This document shows, in pieces, positions 8,064-17,769 of a stretch of 64,000 nucleotides of DNA (position 1 is the first letter of the stretch; the number at the start of each line of letters is the position of its first letter). A program made the translations under genes and the position numbers. The stretch comes from UBA9300 sp964577305 (lineage in GTDB: Bacteria; Bacteroidota; Bacteroidia; Bacteroidales; VadinHA17). The DNA lies in the NCBI GenBank assembly GCA_964577305.1, contig CAZNYS010000008.1, positions 22,835-86,834 of the forward strand. Reading direction: 5' to 3'. The notes below the pieces were generated by a model. The model searched no databases and was not told the DNA's origin. It saw only the letters and a program-made list of their open reading frames with translations.

Positions 8064-9539
8064 ATGGCAGAATTTTTGACAAAAATGGAAGATAATTATG
8101 CGCAATGGTATAATGACCTGGTAATCAAGGCAGATCTTGCTGAAAACTCTGCAGTGAGAGGATGCATGGTTATTAAACCCTATGGGTATGCTATCTGGGA
8201 GAAGATACAATCTGAACTGGATAAATTATTCAAAGATACCGGTCATGTAAATGCATATTTCCCTCTTTTTATACCCAAGTCTTTCTTTGCAAGGGAAGCT
8301 GATCATGTTGAAGGCTTTGCCAAGGAATGCGCTGTTGTTACACATTACAGGTTAAGAAACAGGCCGGATGGTAAAGGAATAGAAGTTGACCCTGGCGCAA
8401 AACTTGAGGAAGAGCTAATAATCAGGCCAACCTCGGAGACAATTATATGGAATACTTATAAGAATTGGATCCAGTCGTACCGGGATCTACCCATACTTAT
8501 AAACCAGTGGGCAAATGTTGTGAGGTGGGAAATGCGTACAAGGCTCTTCCTTCGGACAACCGAGTTTTTGTGGCAGGAAGGTCATACAGCCCACGCAACC
8601 AGGCAGGAAGCTATTGAAGAAACAAAAACCATAATTGACCTGTACGCTCATTTTGTACAGGATTATATGGGGATCCCGGTACTGAAAGGGTATAAGTCTG
8701 AATCAGAGAAATTTGCCGGGGCAATAGATACATATGCTATTGAGGCACTTATGCAGGACGGTAAATCACTGCAGGCAGGTACCTCTCATTTCCTCGGGCA
8801 GAATTTTGCAAAAGCCTTCGATGTGCAATTCACTGATAAATCAGGAAAACTCAAATATGTATGGTCAACATCATGGGGTGTTTCCACAAGGCTTATGGGG
8901 GCACTGGTGATGGCCCATGGTGATAATCATGGTCTTGTTCTGCCACCAAACCTGGCACCCATACAGGTTGTTATTGTGCCCATTTATAAAGGTAATGACC
9001 AGCTTGATTCAATATCATCCACGGCACTAAAGATCAAATCAGATCTTGAAAAACATGGTCTGAGAGTTAAATATGATGACAGGGATACACATAAACCGGG
9101 ATTTAAATTTGCTGAATACGAACTCAAAGGTGTTCCCTTACGACTGGCTATTGGCCCAAGGGATATAGAGAATGGTACTGTTGAAGTGGCCAGGCGTGAT
9201 ACAATGAGTAAAGAGATAATAAATGTTAATAAGACTGTTGAACACCTAAGTAGCTTACTTACTGATATTCAAATGAACATTTTTAATAAATCATTGGAGT
9301 TCAGAGACAGGAACACCTATAAGGTTGATACCTGGGATGAATTCAGGGATTCAATTGAAAACAGGGGTGGTTTCCTCCTTGCACATTGGGATGGGACAGC
9401 GGAAACAGAAGAAAAGATTAAAAATGAAACCAAGGCGAGCATAAGGATAATACCCTTCGGTAATACATCCGAAGAAGGGAAGTGTGTGTACTCAGGTAAA
9501 CCATCACAAAAAAGAGTGGTTTTTGCAAGGGCATACTGA
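8064..9539 (+). CDS. proS: proline--tRNA ligase, archaeal/eukaryotic-type
   Basis: ProRS charges tRNA-Pro. The 491-residue length and order of motifs fit the short type without the bacterial editing insert. The protein has an N-terminal YAQWYNDLVIKADLAE segment, RGCMVIKPYGYAIWE, IRPTSETIIWNTYKNWI (motif near residues 120-136), RTTEFLWQEGHTAH (motif 2), and a C-terminal anticodon-binding region with VVIVPIYKGND. A Zn-like C-terminal domain ends in a Tyr (VVFARAY), as in other ProRS of this class. It begins a plus-strand run; the next gene starts 65 bases later. Confidence 0.95.
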   Translation: MAEFLTKMEDNYAQWYNDLVIKADLAENSAVRGCMVIKPYGYAIWEKIQSELDKLFKDTGHVNAYFPLFIPKSFFAREADHVEGFAKECAVVTHYRLRNRPDGKGIEVDPGAKLEEELIIRPTSETIIWNTYKNWIQSYRDLPILINQWANVVRWEMRTRLFLRTTEFLWQEGHTAHATRQEAIEETKTIIDLYAHFVQDYMGIPVLKGYKSESEKFAGAIDTYAIEALMQDGKSLQAGTSHFLGQNFAKAFDVQFTDKSGKLKYVWSTSWGVSTRLMGALVMAHGDNHGLVLPPNLAPIQVVIVPIYKGNDQLDSISSTALKIKSDLEKHGLRVKYDDRDTHKPGFKFAEYELKGVPLRLAIGPRDIENGTVEVARRDTMSKEIINVNKTVEHLSSLLTDIQMNIFNKSLEFRDRNTYKVDTWDEFRDSIENRGGFLLAHWDGTAETEEKIKNETKASIRIIPFGNTSEEGKCVYSGKPSQKRVVFARAY

Positions 9540-9604
9540 TTGTCTGCCATATTCATTACAGGAATTTTTAGTACATTGCCATATTCAACAATATTGATCT
9601 CTCA

Positions 9605-10297
9605 ATGGAACTTAACGAGCAAAAACTTAAGATCGTAGAAACACTGCAGTATAAGTCGGTTCTCAAACAAAATGTATATGATAATACCGAAGCTGCATTT
9701 GATAAGATAAAAAAACTGCTTGCAGCTTTAACACGTGAAATAAACAGGGATATCATGGATAGCGACAGGAGGATAAGGCTGGTTTATAAGGAAAACGGCA
9801 AATTCGATGTCTCGATAAAAGTAGCAGGTGATATCCTGCTTTTCAGTGTGCATTCTAACGTCTTTGAATTCGACAGGGACCATCCGATCTGGAAAACACC
9901 TTATATCCAAAAGAATAAAGATAATTCATATTCAGGTATAATCAGTATATATAACTTCCTGTCAGATTCATTAAAGTATTCAAGACAGGATGATCTGGGT
10001 TATCTTATTGCCAGAATATTTATTAACCGTGAAAACCAGTACTTTGTGGAGGGCAAGCGCCAGATGGCCATGCTCTTTTCCAACTTCGGAAATGAAGAGC
10101 TGGGAAGGGAAGCACTTAAGAGAATAATCTTTACTGCCATACAATACTCTCTCGAGTTTGACCTACTGGTACCTCCCTATGATAATGTAAAAATAGCCTC
10201 GGTTGGCCAGCTTGAAAAAAAGATTCAGTTATCAAAAATGGTTACAGGCAAAAGACTGGGCTTCAAGTTCAATTCTGATGATGTGCTGAAAGAATAG
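9605..10297 (+). CDS. conserved hypothetical protein
   Basis: A 230-residue soluble, charged protein without a signal peptide or membrane segment. I do not recognise a named domain. Visible landmarks are an N-terminal helical part with Lys-rich segments (residues 1-60), then FDVSIKVAGDILLFSVHSNVFEFDRDHPIW (about 75-104, seen as two beta-like stretches), SGIISIYNFLSDSLKYSRQDDLGYLIARIFIN (about 115-146) and a C-terminal helix. Proteins of this look are common as hypothetical genes in Bacteroidota. It sits between proS and the BamA-like gene, 3 bases before the TTG/GTG region upstream of the latter, which suggests co-transcription. No function is proposed. Confidence 0.7.
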   Translation: MELNEQKLKIVETLQYKSVLKQNVYDNTEAAFDKIKKLLAALTREINRDIMDSDRRIRLVYKENGKFDVSIKVAGDILLFSVHSNVFEFDRDHPIWKTPYIQKNKDNSYSGIISIYNFLSDSLKYSRQDDLGYLIARIFINRENQYFVEGKRQMAMLFSNFGNEELGREALKRIIFTAIQYSLEFDLLVPPYDNVKIASVGQLEKKIQLSKMVTGKRLGFKFNSDDVLKE

Positions 10298-10333
10298 TCT
10301 GTGCTGCTGAAAAAAGGTAAAGGAAAAATTATT

Positions 10334-12253
10334 ATGGCTAAATTCAGGCAAATATCATTACTGCTTGGGGTTATAATGTCATTATATACAATACGCTCCT
10401 ATACTCAAACAAATACCTTTCTGAAGCCTGTAAGAGTAGCCGGGGGATCATACGTGAGCATAAACGACTCACTGGTTTACCTCAAAAATGACACAGTCAT
10501 ATACATATCAGACAGCTACATGCCTCAGGACACCAGCATTTATAACCAGACTCTGGTCTTTTATGATTCGCTTAAAGCAAAGGCTGAAAGGAAAAATTTC
10601 ACAAAAATACTCTATGACCTTGTTATTATCCCTCCGGCAAAGGCAAGTTCCAAGAGAATAAATGAGAGAAATATTGATAACTATACTGAGCACAACGGTA
10701 AAATTATAAGGCATATATTCATTAGGAGACTCAATGCATTCGGATCGACAATCAATGATCCCGAGTCTTCCCTGGAAAATGAACCGGAGTTCTTCCTTAA
10801 CAAAACCCATATAAAAACCAGGGAATATATAATTAAGAATTATCTCCTTATTGAAGAAAATGACAGCCTTGTACCACATAAAGTATCTGAAAGTGAACGC
10901 CTTCTGAGGCAACTGCCGTATATTCATGATGCCAGGATTGTCATCATACCGGTAAACAGCATGGAAGTTGACATAATGGTTATAACAAAAGATATTTATT
11001 CATTGGGCTTAATGCCAGATATCCATGGTTATAATGTGGGAAAGATATCAATCTTTGATAAAAACCTTTTCGGCTTTGGTCATGAGCTGGAAGTGGAAAT
11101 CCCATACGATTACAGGAACTATAACTCCATCGGCTTTGGTGCCGCCTACACTTTGAAAAATATCAGCCGGACAATGATCGATGTTAAACTGGAATATAAA
11201 GATGCTTTCAACAGAAGGGTTGCAGGAGTTGATATATCAAGAAAATTCCTGACTGCTTATACAAAATATGCAGGTGGTATAGCGCTATATGAATCATACG
11301 TTTTAGAAGACCTTGACACCCTTACTATACCTGAACCGGTGGAATACAATAATTTTGACTTATGGTTCGGCAGGTCATATCTAATTGATAATAATTTTAC
11401 AAGAGCGGTTATTTCAGGCCGATACATAAATAATAATGTATGGAACAGACCTGAAATAACAAGTACCTCGTATTATGTATATCAGAAATACAAAATTTAC
11501 CTTGCATCCTTTTCTCTGGTATCACAACGATTCTACAAGTCCAATCTGATTTATAATTACGGAAGGAGTGAAGATATACCCTACGGTGGTATTGTTGAAT
11601 TGACTTACGGTAAGGAATATAGTGAATTCGACATAAGAGATTATATTTCCATTAAATCTGCTTTTGGCAACTTTGTTCCTAATGTCGGATATTTATATGG
11701 CCGGGGGATAATATCAACATTTGTGAAAGAGAACAGAACTGAACAGGGCCTTCTTCAATTGCACTTTAAATATATATCCGATTTATATGATCTCAGGTCA
11801 TATAAACTCAGGTTATTTGGAACACTTGACTATAGCAAGGGCTTTTACAGGTATAAGGATGAACACCTTGCTATTGGAGAAGATAACGGAATACGTGGCT
11901 TCAAGAATAATTATCTTTTCCCGGATCAGAGGTTATACCTTAACCTCGAAGCTGTGGCATTCAGTAAAGTATTTTTTTATGGATTCAGGTTTGCTGTTTT
12001 TGGTTTTGCTGATATCGTATTATTTGCACGGGACAAAATGTTCTATGAATATGACAACATGGTGTCAGGTTTTGGCATTGGCTTCAGGGTAAGGAATGAG
12101 AACCTGGTTTTTAAAACATTCCAGGTAAGATTTGGTATATATCCCGGTGCACCACCACACTCAATAATGCAATATGTCGATATCGACGGTGAACGATTGC
12201 TCAATCCACCGGGCTTCGATCCACAGGCTCCCGGTGTAACAAAATTCCGATAA
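10334..12253 (+). CDS. BamA/TamA-like outer-membrane beta-barrel protein
   Basis: The ATG at 10334 gives 639 residues starting MAKFRQISLLLGVIMSLYT, a plausible signal peptide; an upstream GTG at 10301 would add 11 charged residues. The periplasmic part (about 60-215) contains a POTRA-like unit: HIFIRRLNAFGSTINDP, then a helical segment, then LPYIHDARIVIIP and MEVDIMVITKDIYS. The C-terminal part is a predicted barrel with the DGIRGF-like motif EDNGIRGFKNNYLFPDQRLYLN near residue 520, as in the Omp85/D15 lid-loop RGF motif. Family members insert outer-membrane proteins or export substrates. The single POTRA-like unit argues against the essential BamA. The specific role is unknown. Confidence 0.75.
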   Translation: MAKFRQISLLLGVIMSLYTIRSYTQTNTFLKPVRVAGGSYVSINDSLVYLKNDTVIYISDSYMPQDTSIYNQTLVFYDSLKAKAERKNFTKILYDLVIIPPAKASSKRINERNIDNYTEHNGKIIRHIFIRRLNAFGSTINDPESSLENEPEFFLNKTHIKTREYIIKNYLLIEENDSLVPHKVSESERLLRQLPYIHDARIVIIPVNSMEVDIMVITKDIYSLGLMPDIHGYNVGKISIFDKNLFGFGHELEVEIPYDYRNYNSIGFGAAYTLKNISRTMIDVKLEYKDAFNRRVAGVDISRKFLTAYTKYAGGIALYESYVLEDLDTLTIPEPVEYNNFDLWFGRSYLIDNNFTRAVISGRYINNNVWNRPEITSTSYYVYQKYKIYLASFSLVSQRFYKSNLIYNYGRSEDIPYGGIVELTYGKEYSEFDIRDYISIKSAFGNFVPNVGYLYGRGIISTFVKENRTEQGLLQLHFKYISDLYDLRSYKLRLFGTLDYSKGFYRYKDEHLAIGEDNGIRGFKNNYLFPDQRLYLNLEAVAFSKVFFYGFRFAVFGFADIVLFARDKMFYEYDNMVSGFGIGFRVRNENLVFKTFQVRFGIYPGAPPHSIMQYVDIDGERLLNPPGFDPQAPGVTKFR

Positions 12254-12328
12254 TGAACATCCCGGGAAAAGGCATCCTGATATTCATCTGCCTTTTTATT
12301 ACTTTTACAATTACGAAACTAATAACTG

Positions 12329-13654
12329 ATGAAAGAACAGTTCGAACAATACCGGCAGCAAAAAAACATTTTTTCCAGGAATGATAAGATTCTGCTGGCT
12401 GTAAGCGGTGGTATCGATTCTGTTGTAATGCTGGATATATTTATTAAGGCAAAATATAATATAGCAGCTGCACACTGCAACTTTCAGCTTAGAGGGATAG
12501 AATCTGATGGAGATGAGGCATTTGTCGAAAACCTTTGCAGCAAGGCCGGGGTAAAACTTTATAAGACGAGATTCATGACTGCTGAATATGCCACTGATAA
12601 GGGTGTATCAATACAGATGGCCGCACGTGATCTTAGATTTGAGTGGCTGGCTAAAATAAAGGAAGAAGAAAATTTTGACCTTGTGGCTACAGGCCATAAC
12701 CTGAATGACAGCATAGAAACCATACTTATTAATCTTACCAGGGGTACAGGTATAAATGGCCTTACCGGAATAAGTCCAAGGTCAGGATATATTATTCGGC
12801 CAATATTGTTTGCAACAAGACAGATGATCCGGGAATATGCTATAAATAATAATATAGAATATCGGGAAGATTCAACCAATATTCAAACAAAATATACAAG
12901 GAATAAAATCAGGCATAATGTTATTCCTGTACTGGAACAAATTAACCCATCGGTTCTTCACTCTATTGATGAAACTTCTGATTACCTTAAATCAGCATAT
13001 ATCATTTATGAACAGGCGATTGCATCGAAAAGGCAGGAAATAATAGAGTACAGTGGTAAAACAGTCTTCGTTAAAACCTCTGAATTAAGCATATTAAAGC
13101 CAGCGGAGACATGGGTTTATGAACTCTTTAAAGACTGGAATTTCGGCAAGCAGCAGGTTGGCGACATCATTCAGCTTATTAATGCAGAAACTGGGAAACA
13201 GCTATTCAGTAACAGCCACATTTTAACCAAAGACAGGGATAGGATAATTATTACTCCTTTAAATACTGAAGAAGGAAAAGTAATTACTATTAATTCTGCT
13301 GATGATTTGAGGAATAACGTCATAATAGAAAGTTATAAAATATTACCACGAAAAAATCTCAATATCAACAATGATTCCGCTTATGCATATCTTGATGCTG
13401 ACCTTATACAGTATCCCCTTACAATACGCAGATGGAAAGAAGGCGATTACTTCTACCCATTAGGCATGCAGGGCAGGAAAAAAATCAGTGACCTTCTTAT
13501 TGATATGAAAATGCCCCTGCCTGAAAAGGATAATATTTACGTTCTGGAAATGAATGGTAAAATAATATGGGTCATAGGCCTTAGGATCGACGACCGGTTT
13601 AAAGTCACTGAATCAACTGTTGAAGTTCTAATAATCCGAAAAAGGATGGGTTAA
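12329..13654 (+). CDS. tilS: tRNA(Ile)-lysidine synthetase
   Basis: TilS adds lysine to C34 of tRNA-Ile(CAU) so that it reads AUA. The 441 residues start with a PP-loop ATPase domain: LLAVSGGIDSVVMLDIF (about residues 22-38), AAHCNFQLRGIESDGDE, then LVATGHNLNDSIETILINLTRGTGINGLTGI (about 115-145) and STNIQTKYTRNKIRH. A substrate-binding region follows, then a C-terminal TilS domain (TIRRWKEGDYFYPLGMQGRKKISDLLIDMK). The stop codon overlaps that of the convergent tyrA-like gene by four bases. There are about 75 bases after the BamA-like gene. Confidence 0.94.
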   Translation: MKEQFEQYRQQKNIFSRNDKILLAVSGGIDSVVMLDIFIKAKYNIAAAHCNFQLRGIESDGDEAFVENLCSKAGVKLYKTRFMTAEYATDKGVSIQMAARDLRFEWLAKIKEEENFDLVATGHNLNDSIETILINLTRGTGINGLTGISPRSGYIIRPILFATRQMIREYAINNNIEYREDSTNIQTKYTRNKIRHNVIPVLEQINPSVLHSIDETSDYLKSAYIIYEQAIASKRQEIIEYSGKTVFVKTSELSILKPAETWVYELFKDWNFGKQQVGDIIQLINAETGKQLFSNSHILTKDRDRIIITPLNTEEGKVITINSADDLRNNVIIESYKILPRKNLNINNDSAYAYLDADLIQYPLTIRRWKEGDYFYPLGMQGRKKISDLLIDMKMPLPEKDNIYVLEMNGKIIWVIGLRIDDRFKVTESTVEVLIIRKRMG

Positions 13655-14439
13655 TTATCGGTCATTCCTGTATTATTACGAAGCCTGTCAAAAAGATCGT
13701 GTAATTCTTTCTCCTCGTTATTTTCCAGCATCCTTATCAGTTCATCCAGCCTGCTGCTTATTTCGTAAAGCTTATCAACCGAATATTTATTCAGCAGGAT
13801 TCCACTCAGCAGGTAATCATCTTCTGACAGTAAACCGTGTGCTATTTTAAGATGGTTTCTGAAAGTAGTTCCCGGTACTTCCAGCTTTTTCATGCATGCA
13901 GAAAATACGATGGTTGAACTGAATGGTATTGACAGTGAGTAAGCAATTGTTTTGTCATGCTCAACGAAATCATATTCATATATCTTCAGGCCCAGGTCCC
14001 CGTAAAAAGTCCTAAAAAAATCCGTTCCCTCCGGGTCTGATTCTGAAATTATTATAGCGCTTTCTCCCTGCAATTCCTTAACATTTCCAAAGGTGGGTCC
14101 AAACATTGGATGGGTCGAAACAAATCTGAAACCACATCCTGCATAAAACTCTGCCAATCCGTTTTTCACCGATGCTATATCAGAGATAATGCAATCTTCA
14201 GGTATATAAGGCAAGATCTGATTATAGGCTGTTATCGTTTGTTTTAATCCTGTGGCATTTATCAGTAGTTGAGGTCTGAAATCGGCTATTTCATTTAATT
14301 CCTTAAACCTAAATGTATTAAACAGGTATTTCAATTTGCGTGGATCATAATCATAAACTCCCACATCATAATCAAGGCAAAGTGTCTCGGCAAGCCACGA
14401 ACCCATATTGCCAGCTCCTGCTATCAGTATTCTTTCCAT
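13651..14439 (-). CDS. tyrA: prephenate dehydrogenase
   Basis: TyrA oxidises prephenate to 4-hydroxyphenylpyruvate on the way to tyrosine. The 262-residue protein has an N-terminal Rossmann motif ILIAGAGNMGSW (residues 4-15) with an Asp at the end of the second strand (VYDYDPRKL), the conserved FVSTHPMFGPTFG (about 130-142) and a helical C-terminal domain (HLKIAHGLLSEDDYLLSGIL). It is a stand-alone enzyme without an ACT or chorismate mutase domain; the mutase is fused to the DAHP synthase two to five genes upstream. It is the last gene of the aromatic operon, following aroC with no intergenic base. Confidence 0.9.
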   Translation of the reverse strand: MERILIAGAGNMGSWLAETLCLDYDVGVYDYDPRKLKYLFNTFRFKELNEIADFRPQLLINATGLKQTITAYNQILPYIPEDCIISDIASVKNGLAEFYAGCGFRFVSTHPMFGPTFGNVKELQGESAIIISESDPEGTDFFRTFYGDLGLKIYEYDFVEHDKTIAYSLSIPFSSTIVFSACMKKLEVPGTTFRNHLKIAHGLLSEDDYLLSGILLNKYSVDKLYEISSRLDELIRMLENNEEKELHDLFDRLRNNTGMTDN

Positions 14440-15432
14440 TTACTTAATTCCTCCGTATATTGCCCTGTTTATAAGAGTCAGGTCAGCCAGTGCCAGGGAT
14501 ACAGCTGCTTCTATAATTACCGGTATTCTCAGTGCTATACATGCATCGTGCCTTCCTTCAATCTTTAGAACATCCATTTCATCCTTTTCAATGTTCCAGG
14601 TTTGCTGCTCTTTCGAAATACTTGAAGGCGGTTTAACGGCCATCCTAAGTATTATATCGTTCCCATTACTTATTCCACCGTTAATACCTCCTGCATTATT
14701 ACTGGATGTTTTACCGTCCATACTTATTATCGGATCATTATGCTCTGAGCCCCTCATTGAAGCTGCCCGGAAACCCGATCCGAATTCAATGCCTTTTATT
14801 GCCGGTATTGAGAATACTGCCTGACTTATAGCTGATTCAGTCGTGTGGCAGAGTGGTTCTCCGAGTCCTGCCGGTATACCTGAGACCACACATTCTATCA
14901 AGCCTCCGATTGAATCACCTTCCTCCAGTACTTTGTCTATTTCTGAGTCCACATCTGTACTTCCTCCGGCGCTTATCAGCTCTGCTTTTACCTCTGCAGG
15001 TTTAATTATTAATCTGGCAATTGATCCTGCGACAACCATTCCCCAGGTGAGCCTGCCTGAAAGATGTCCACCCCCACGGTGATCAGAATAACCTTTGTAT
15101 TTTTGCCGGGCAACCATGTCAGCATGACCCGGCCTGGGTATAGCAGTAAATTCACTGTAATCAGAAGAGCGTTCATTAGTATTCCTGGTCATTATCATTA
15201 ACGGTGCACCTGTGCTTACTCCGTTGAACACCCCGCTGACTATTTCCGGCATATCATATTCCCTCCTGGCTGTAGTTCCCTTTTTACCACTTCGTCGCCT
15301 GTCGATATCTTTCAGGATCATTTCATCGTTAATTGACAGGCCGGGAGGACATCCATCAATAAGAACACCTATCCCCGGGCCGTGCGATTCGCCAAATACG
15401 GAAATCCTGAATATTTTTCCTAATGTATTCAT
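14440..15432 (-). CDS. aroC: chorismate synthase
   Basis: AroC converts EPSP to chorismate with reduced FMN. The 330 residues contain FRISVFGESHGPGIGVLIDGCPPG (residues 8-31; landmarks GESHGPGIG and DGCPPG), RRRSGKKG, GAPLMIMTRNTN, RPGHADM and the family C-terminal DALIL-like region LRIPVIIEAAVSLALADL. The length is slightly short for the family (typically 350-390) but no motif seems missing. It ends exactly where tyrA begins and starts 4 bases after the end of aroA, so translation of the three is probably coupled. Confidence 0.94.
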   Translation of the reverse strand: MNTLGKIFRISVFGESHGPGIGVLIDGCPPGLSINDEMILKDIDRRRSGKKGTTARREYDMPEIVSGVFNGVSTGAPLMIMTRNTNERSSDYSEFTAIPRPGHADMVARQKYKGYSDHRGGGHLSGRLTWGMVVAGSIARLIIKPAEVKAELISAGGSTDVDSEIDKVLEEGDSIGGLIECVVSGIPAGLGEPLCHTTESAISQAVFSIPAIKGIEFGSGFRAASMRGSEHNDPIISMDGKTSSNNAGGINGGISNGNDIILRMAVKPPSSISKEQQTWNIEKDEMDVLKIEGRHDACIALRIPVIIEAAVSLALADLTLINRAIYGGIK

Positions 15433-15436
15433 CTTC

Positions 15437-16696
15437 TTATTCTGATATTTTTATTTTTACTCCAAGGTGTAAAAGGTCCCTGAAAAAAGAGGGGTAAGAC
15501 TTATTTACTGATTCAGCTCCCGAGATAATTACACTGCTTTCAGCTGCAACAGACAATACAGCAAGGGCCATGGTTATCCGGTGATCGCCATGCGAATCAA
15601 CCCTCCCGCCTTTTATTACCGAGGGGCCTTCAATTTCAATCCTGTTGCCGTAATTTGAGATCTTTACTCCCATTTTTAAAAGCTCAGTCATAAGCGTATC
15701 TCCCCTGTTGCTTTCCTTTACCTTTAGTCTTTCCGTCCCCCGGATAATAGTTTTCCCACGGCAAAAAGATGCCAGTACTGTAAGTGGTGGAGCCAGATCG
15801 GGGCACTCAGATATGTCAGTCTCAAAAGAGTTTAGTTCAGCCTGTTTTACTGTAATCTCATTTTCAGTCATTTCAACAATAGCACCTGCTTTTCTGAGAA
15901 TATCAATGATTGCAATGTCAGATTGGGTTGACATATAAGATATATCTCTTACTCTAACCTCTCCGGCAATGGCTGCCAGTACAAACAGGAAGGCTGCTCC
16001 ACTCCAGTCTCCTTCAACGATATATGATACAGGTTTGTATTTCTGCAAACCAGGAATATTAAAAACTGCATAATTTTCATTAATAACCTCTATGCCAAAA
16101 TGATATAAAACTCTAATTGTCAGGTCTATATACGGCTTGCTCTTAAGATTATTAACAATAATCTTTGAGTCAGAATCCAGTATGGGCAGAGCAATAAGCA
16201 GACCGGTCAAGAACTGGGAGCTTACTGAACCATCAACAAAAACGAGGCCTCCCTTCAGGGGACCTTTTATCTTCAGGGGCAGGAATCCATTTGTTGTAAT
16301 AACTTCTACGCCCATTTGTGTAAGTGTTTCCGATAACATATTTACCGGACGTTTAAGCAATGACCCGCTACCATGGACTTCTATCCAGTCTTTGTTTAAA
16401 GAAGCCAGCACAGAAAATACCCTTGCTCCCAGTCCCGATTCAGCACAAAATATCTTATTGCAGACCGGATGATAACCTCCTTCAATTATTACCCTGTCTG
16501 AAAGGCTCTTAATATCAGCACCCAGGCATTCAGCCATTTGCATTGCAGCAAGTGCATCTTCACATAATGATGGATTAATAATTTCAGATCTGCCTTCTGC
16601 AAGTAAAGCACAGGCAACAGCTCTTTGCATGGCACTCTTTGACGGTGGTGCATATATAGTGCCATTGACAGATGATGCCTCTACTGCAACTTTCAT
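15437..16696 (-). CDS. aroA: 3-phosphoshikimate 1-carboxyvinyltransferase (EPSP synthase)
   Basis: AroA adds the enolpyruvyl group of PEP to shikimate 3-phosphate. I chose the ATG at 16696 (419 residues, MKVAVEASSVNGTIYAPPS), which lies one base after the aroB stop; a GTG at 16714 would overlap aroB. Conserved motifs are APPSKSAMQRAVA near the N-terminus, KVKESNRGDTLMTELLKMG (about 333-351) and SHGDHRITMALAVL near residue 380. The usual LxGNAGTA motif is replaced by CAESGLGARVFS near residue 83, a variant type seen in some Bacteroidota. That affects the PEP/glyphosate-facing loop region, so sensitivity cannot be inferred from class I rules. Confidence 0.93.
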   Translation of the reverse strand: MKVAVEASSVNGTIYAPPSKSAMQRAVACALLAEGRSEIINPSLCEDALAAMQMAECLGADIKSLSDRVIIEGGYHPVCNKIFCAESGLGARVFSVLASLNKDWIEVHGSGSLLKRPVNMLSETLTQMGVEVITTNGFLPLKIKGPLKGGLVFVDGSVSSQFLTGLLIALPILDSDSKIIVNNLKSKPYIDLTIRVLYHFGIEVINENYAVFNIPGLQKYKPVSYIVEGDWSGAAFLFVLAAIAGEVRVRDISYMSTQSDIAIIDILRKAGAIVEMTENEITVKQAELNSFETDISECPDLAPPLTVLASFCRGKTIIRGTERLKVKESNRGDTLMTELLKMGVKISNYGNRIEIEGPSVIKGGRVDSHGDHRITMALAVLSVAAESSVIISGAESVNKSYPSFFRDLLHLGVKIKISE

Positions 16697-16697
16697 A

Positions 16698-17720
16698 TTA
16701 AGAGGTTTTATCACGTAATTTATTCATAATTTCGTCAAGCTGATATTCCTTCTGTATTGCCGTGCCTATGCCATTAAGCAGTATAAAATAAATATTAGTG
16801 CCCTTCCTTTTTTTGTCTGCAAGGATCTTATCACTTATATCCGGCCAGCTGGTTTCTTTTGCTGGCAGTAATCCCAGCCGTTTAAATGTATACCTGATCC
16901 TTTCTGTTTCTCCCTTAGTTATTAGTCCTTCATCATATGATATCTCCACAGCAGCCATCATGCCCGCTGCAATTGAAATGCCATGGCCTAATCCTGTTGC
17001 TGACTCGATAGCATGGCCCAGTGTATGTCCAAAGTTCAGCACTCTCCGTTCACCAAGTTCCTTTTCATCTTTTTCAACAATAGATGCTTTTATTGCAATA
17101 GATTCTGATATTAATTTCTGCAGCAGGCCCTCTTCTCTTTCCAGTATACGGTTTATATTTTTCTCTATTAATTCAAATAATTCATAATCCCTGATAAGAG
17201 CATGTTTCACCAGTTCACCCAGGCCTGAAATGAATTCCTCATCAGGCAGGGTTTTCAGCAGACCTATATCGCAAATGACAAATGAAGGCTGGTTAAAACA
17301 ACCGATAATGTTCTTTATTCCGTTTACATTTACCCCGTTTTTCCCTCCTATACTGGCGTCCACCTGTGAAAGCAAGGTTGTCGAAACAAATCCGAATTTC
17401 GTACCCCTCATGAATATTGAAGCTACAAAGCCTGTAATATCACACACAATACCTCCACCTATACCAAGAAGGAATGAGGATCTGTCAGCACCAATAGCCA
17501 GAAGGTGTTTTATTATGGTTTCCACTGTATCCGGTTCCTTCACAGCTTCGCCAGTACCTATTGTTATTACAGGATATTCCGGGAAATGATGACCGTAAAG
17601 ACCACCTACATTTATATCAGTAATAATAATAACGTCCTTTCCCGGCAGCATTTCATCAATTAATTCCCATGCATTGCCCATATAGACATTGGTCCCGGAA
17701 TTACCATATTTTATTTCCAT
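16698..17720 (-). CDS. aroB: 3-dehydroquinate synthase
   Basis: AroB cyclises DAHP to 3-dehydroquinate using NAD and a metal. The ATG at 17720 gives 340 residues (MEIKYGNSGTNVYMG); a TTG at 17729 adds three. Family motifs are FLLGIGGGIVCDITGFVASIFMRG (landmarks GGGIVCDITGF), LLSQVDASIGGKNGVNVNGIKN (landmarks DASIGGKNGVN) and LNFGHTLGHAIES, the last two including metal and substrate ligands. It follows the DAHP synthase/chorismate mutase gene by about 50 bases. Confidence 0.94.
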   Translation of the reverse strand: MEIKYGNSGTNVYMGNAWELIDEMLPGKDVIIITDINVGGLYGHHFPEYPVITIGTGEAVKEPDTVETIIKHLLAIGADRSSFLLGIGGGIVCDITGFVASIFMRGTKFGFVSTTLLSQVDASIGGKNGVNVNGIKNIIGCFNQPSFVICDIGLLKTLPDEEFISGLGELVKHALIRDYELFELIEKNINRILEREEGLLQKLISESIAIKASIVEKDEKELGERRVLNFGHTLGHAIESATGLGHGISIAAGMMAAVEISYDEGLITKGETERIRYTFKRLGLLPAKETSWPDISDKILADKKRKGTNIYFILLNGIGTAIQKEYQLDEIMNKLRDKTS

Positions 17721-17769
17721 TTTATACAACGGTAGATATTTAATCCTTAAAGGTATTAAATCGAATCAA

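Noticed and set aside
12253..12384. A small frame starting at ATG 12253, overlapping the stop of the BamA-like gene (TAATG)
   Set aside because: It codes only about 43 residues, overlaps the start of tilS and has no recognisable product. It may be chance.
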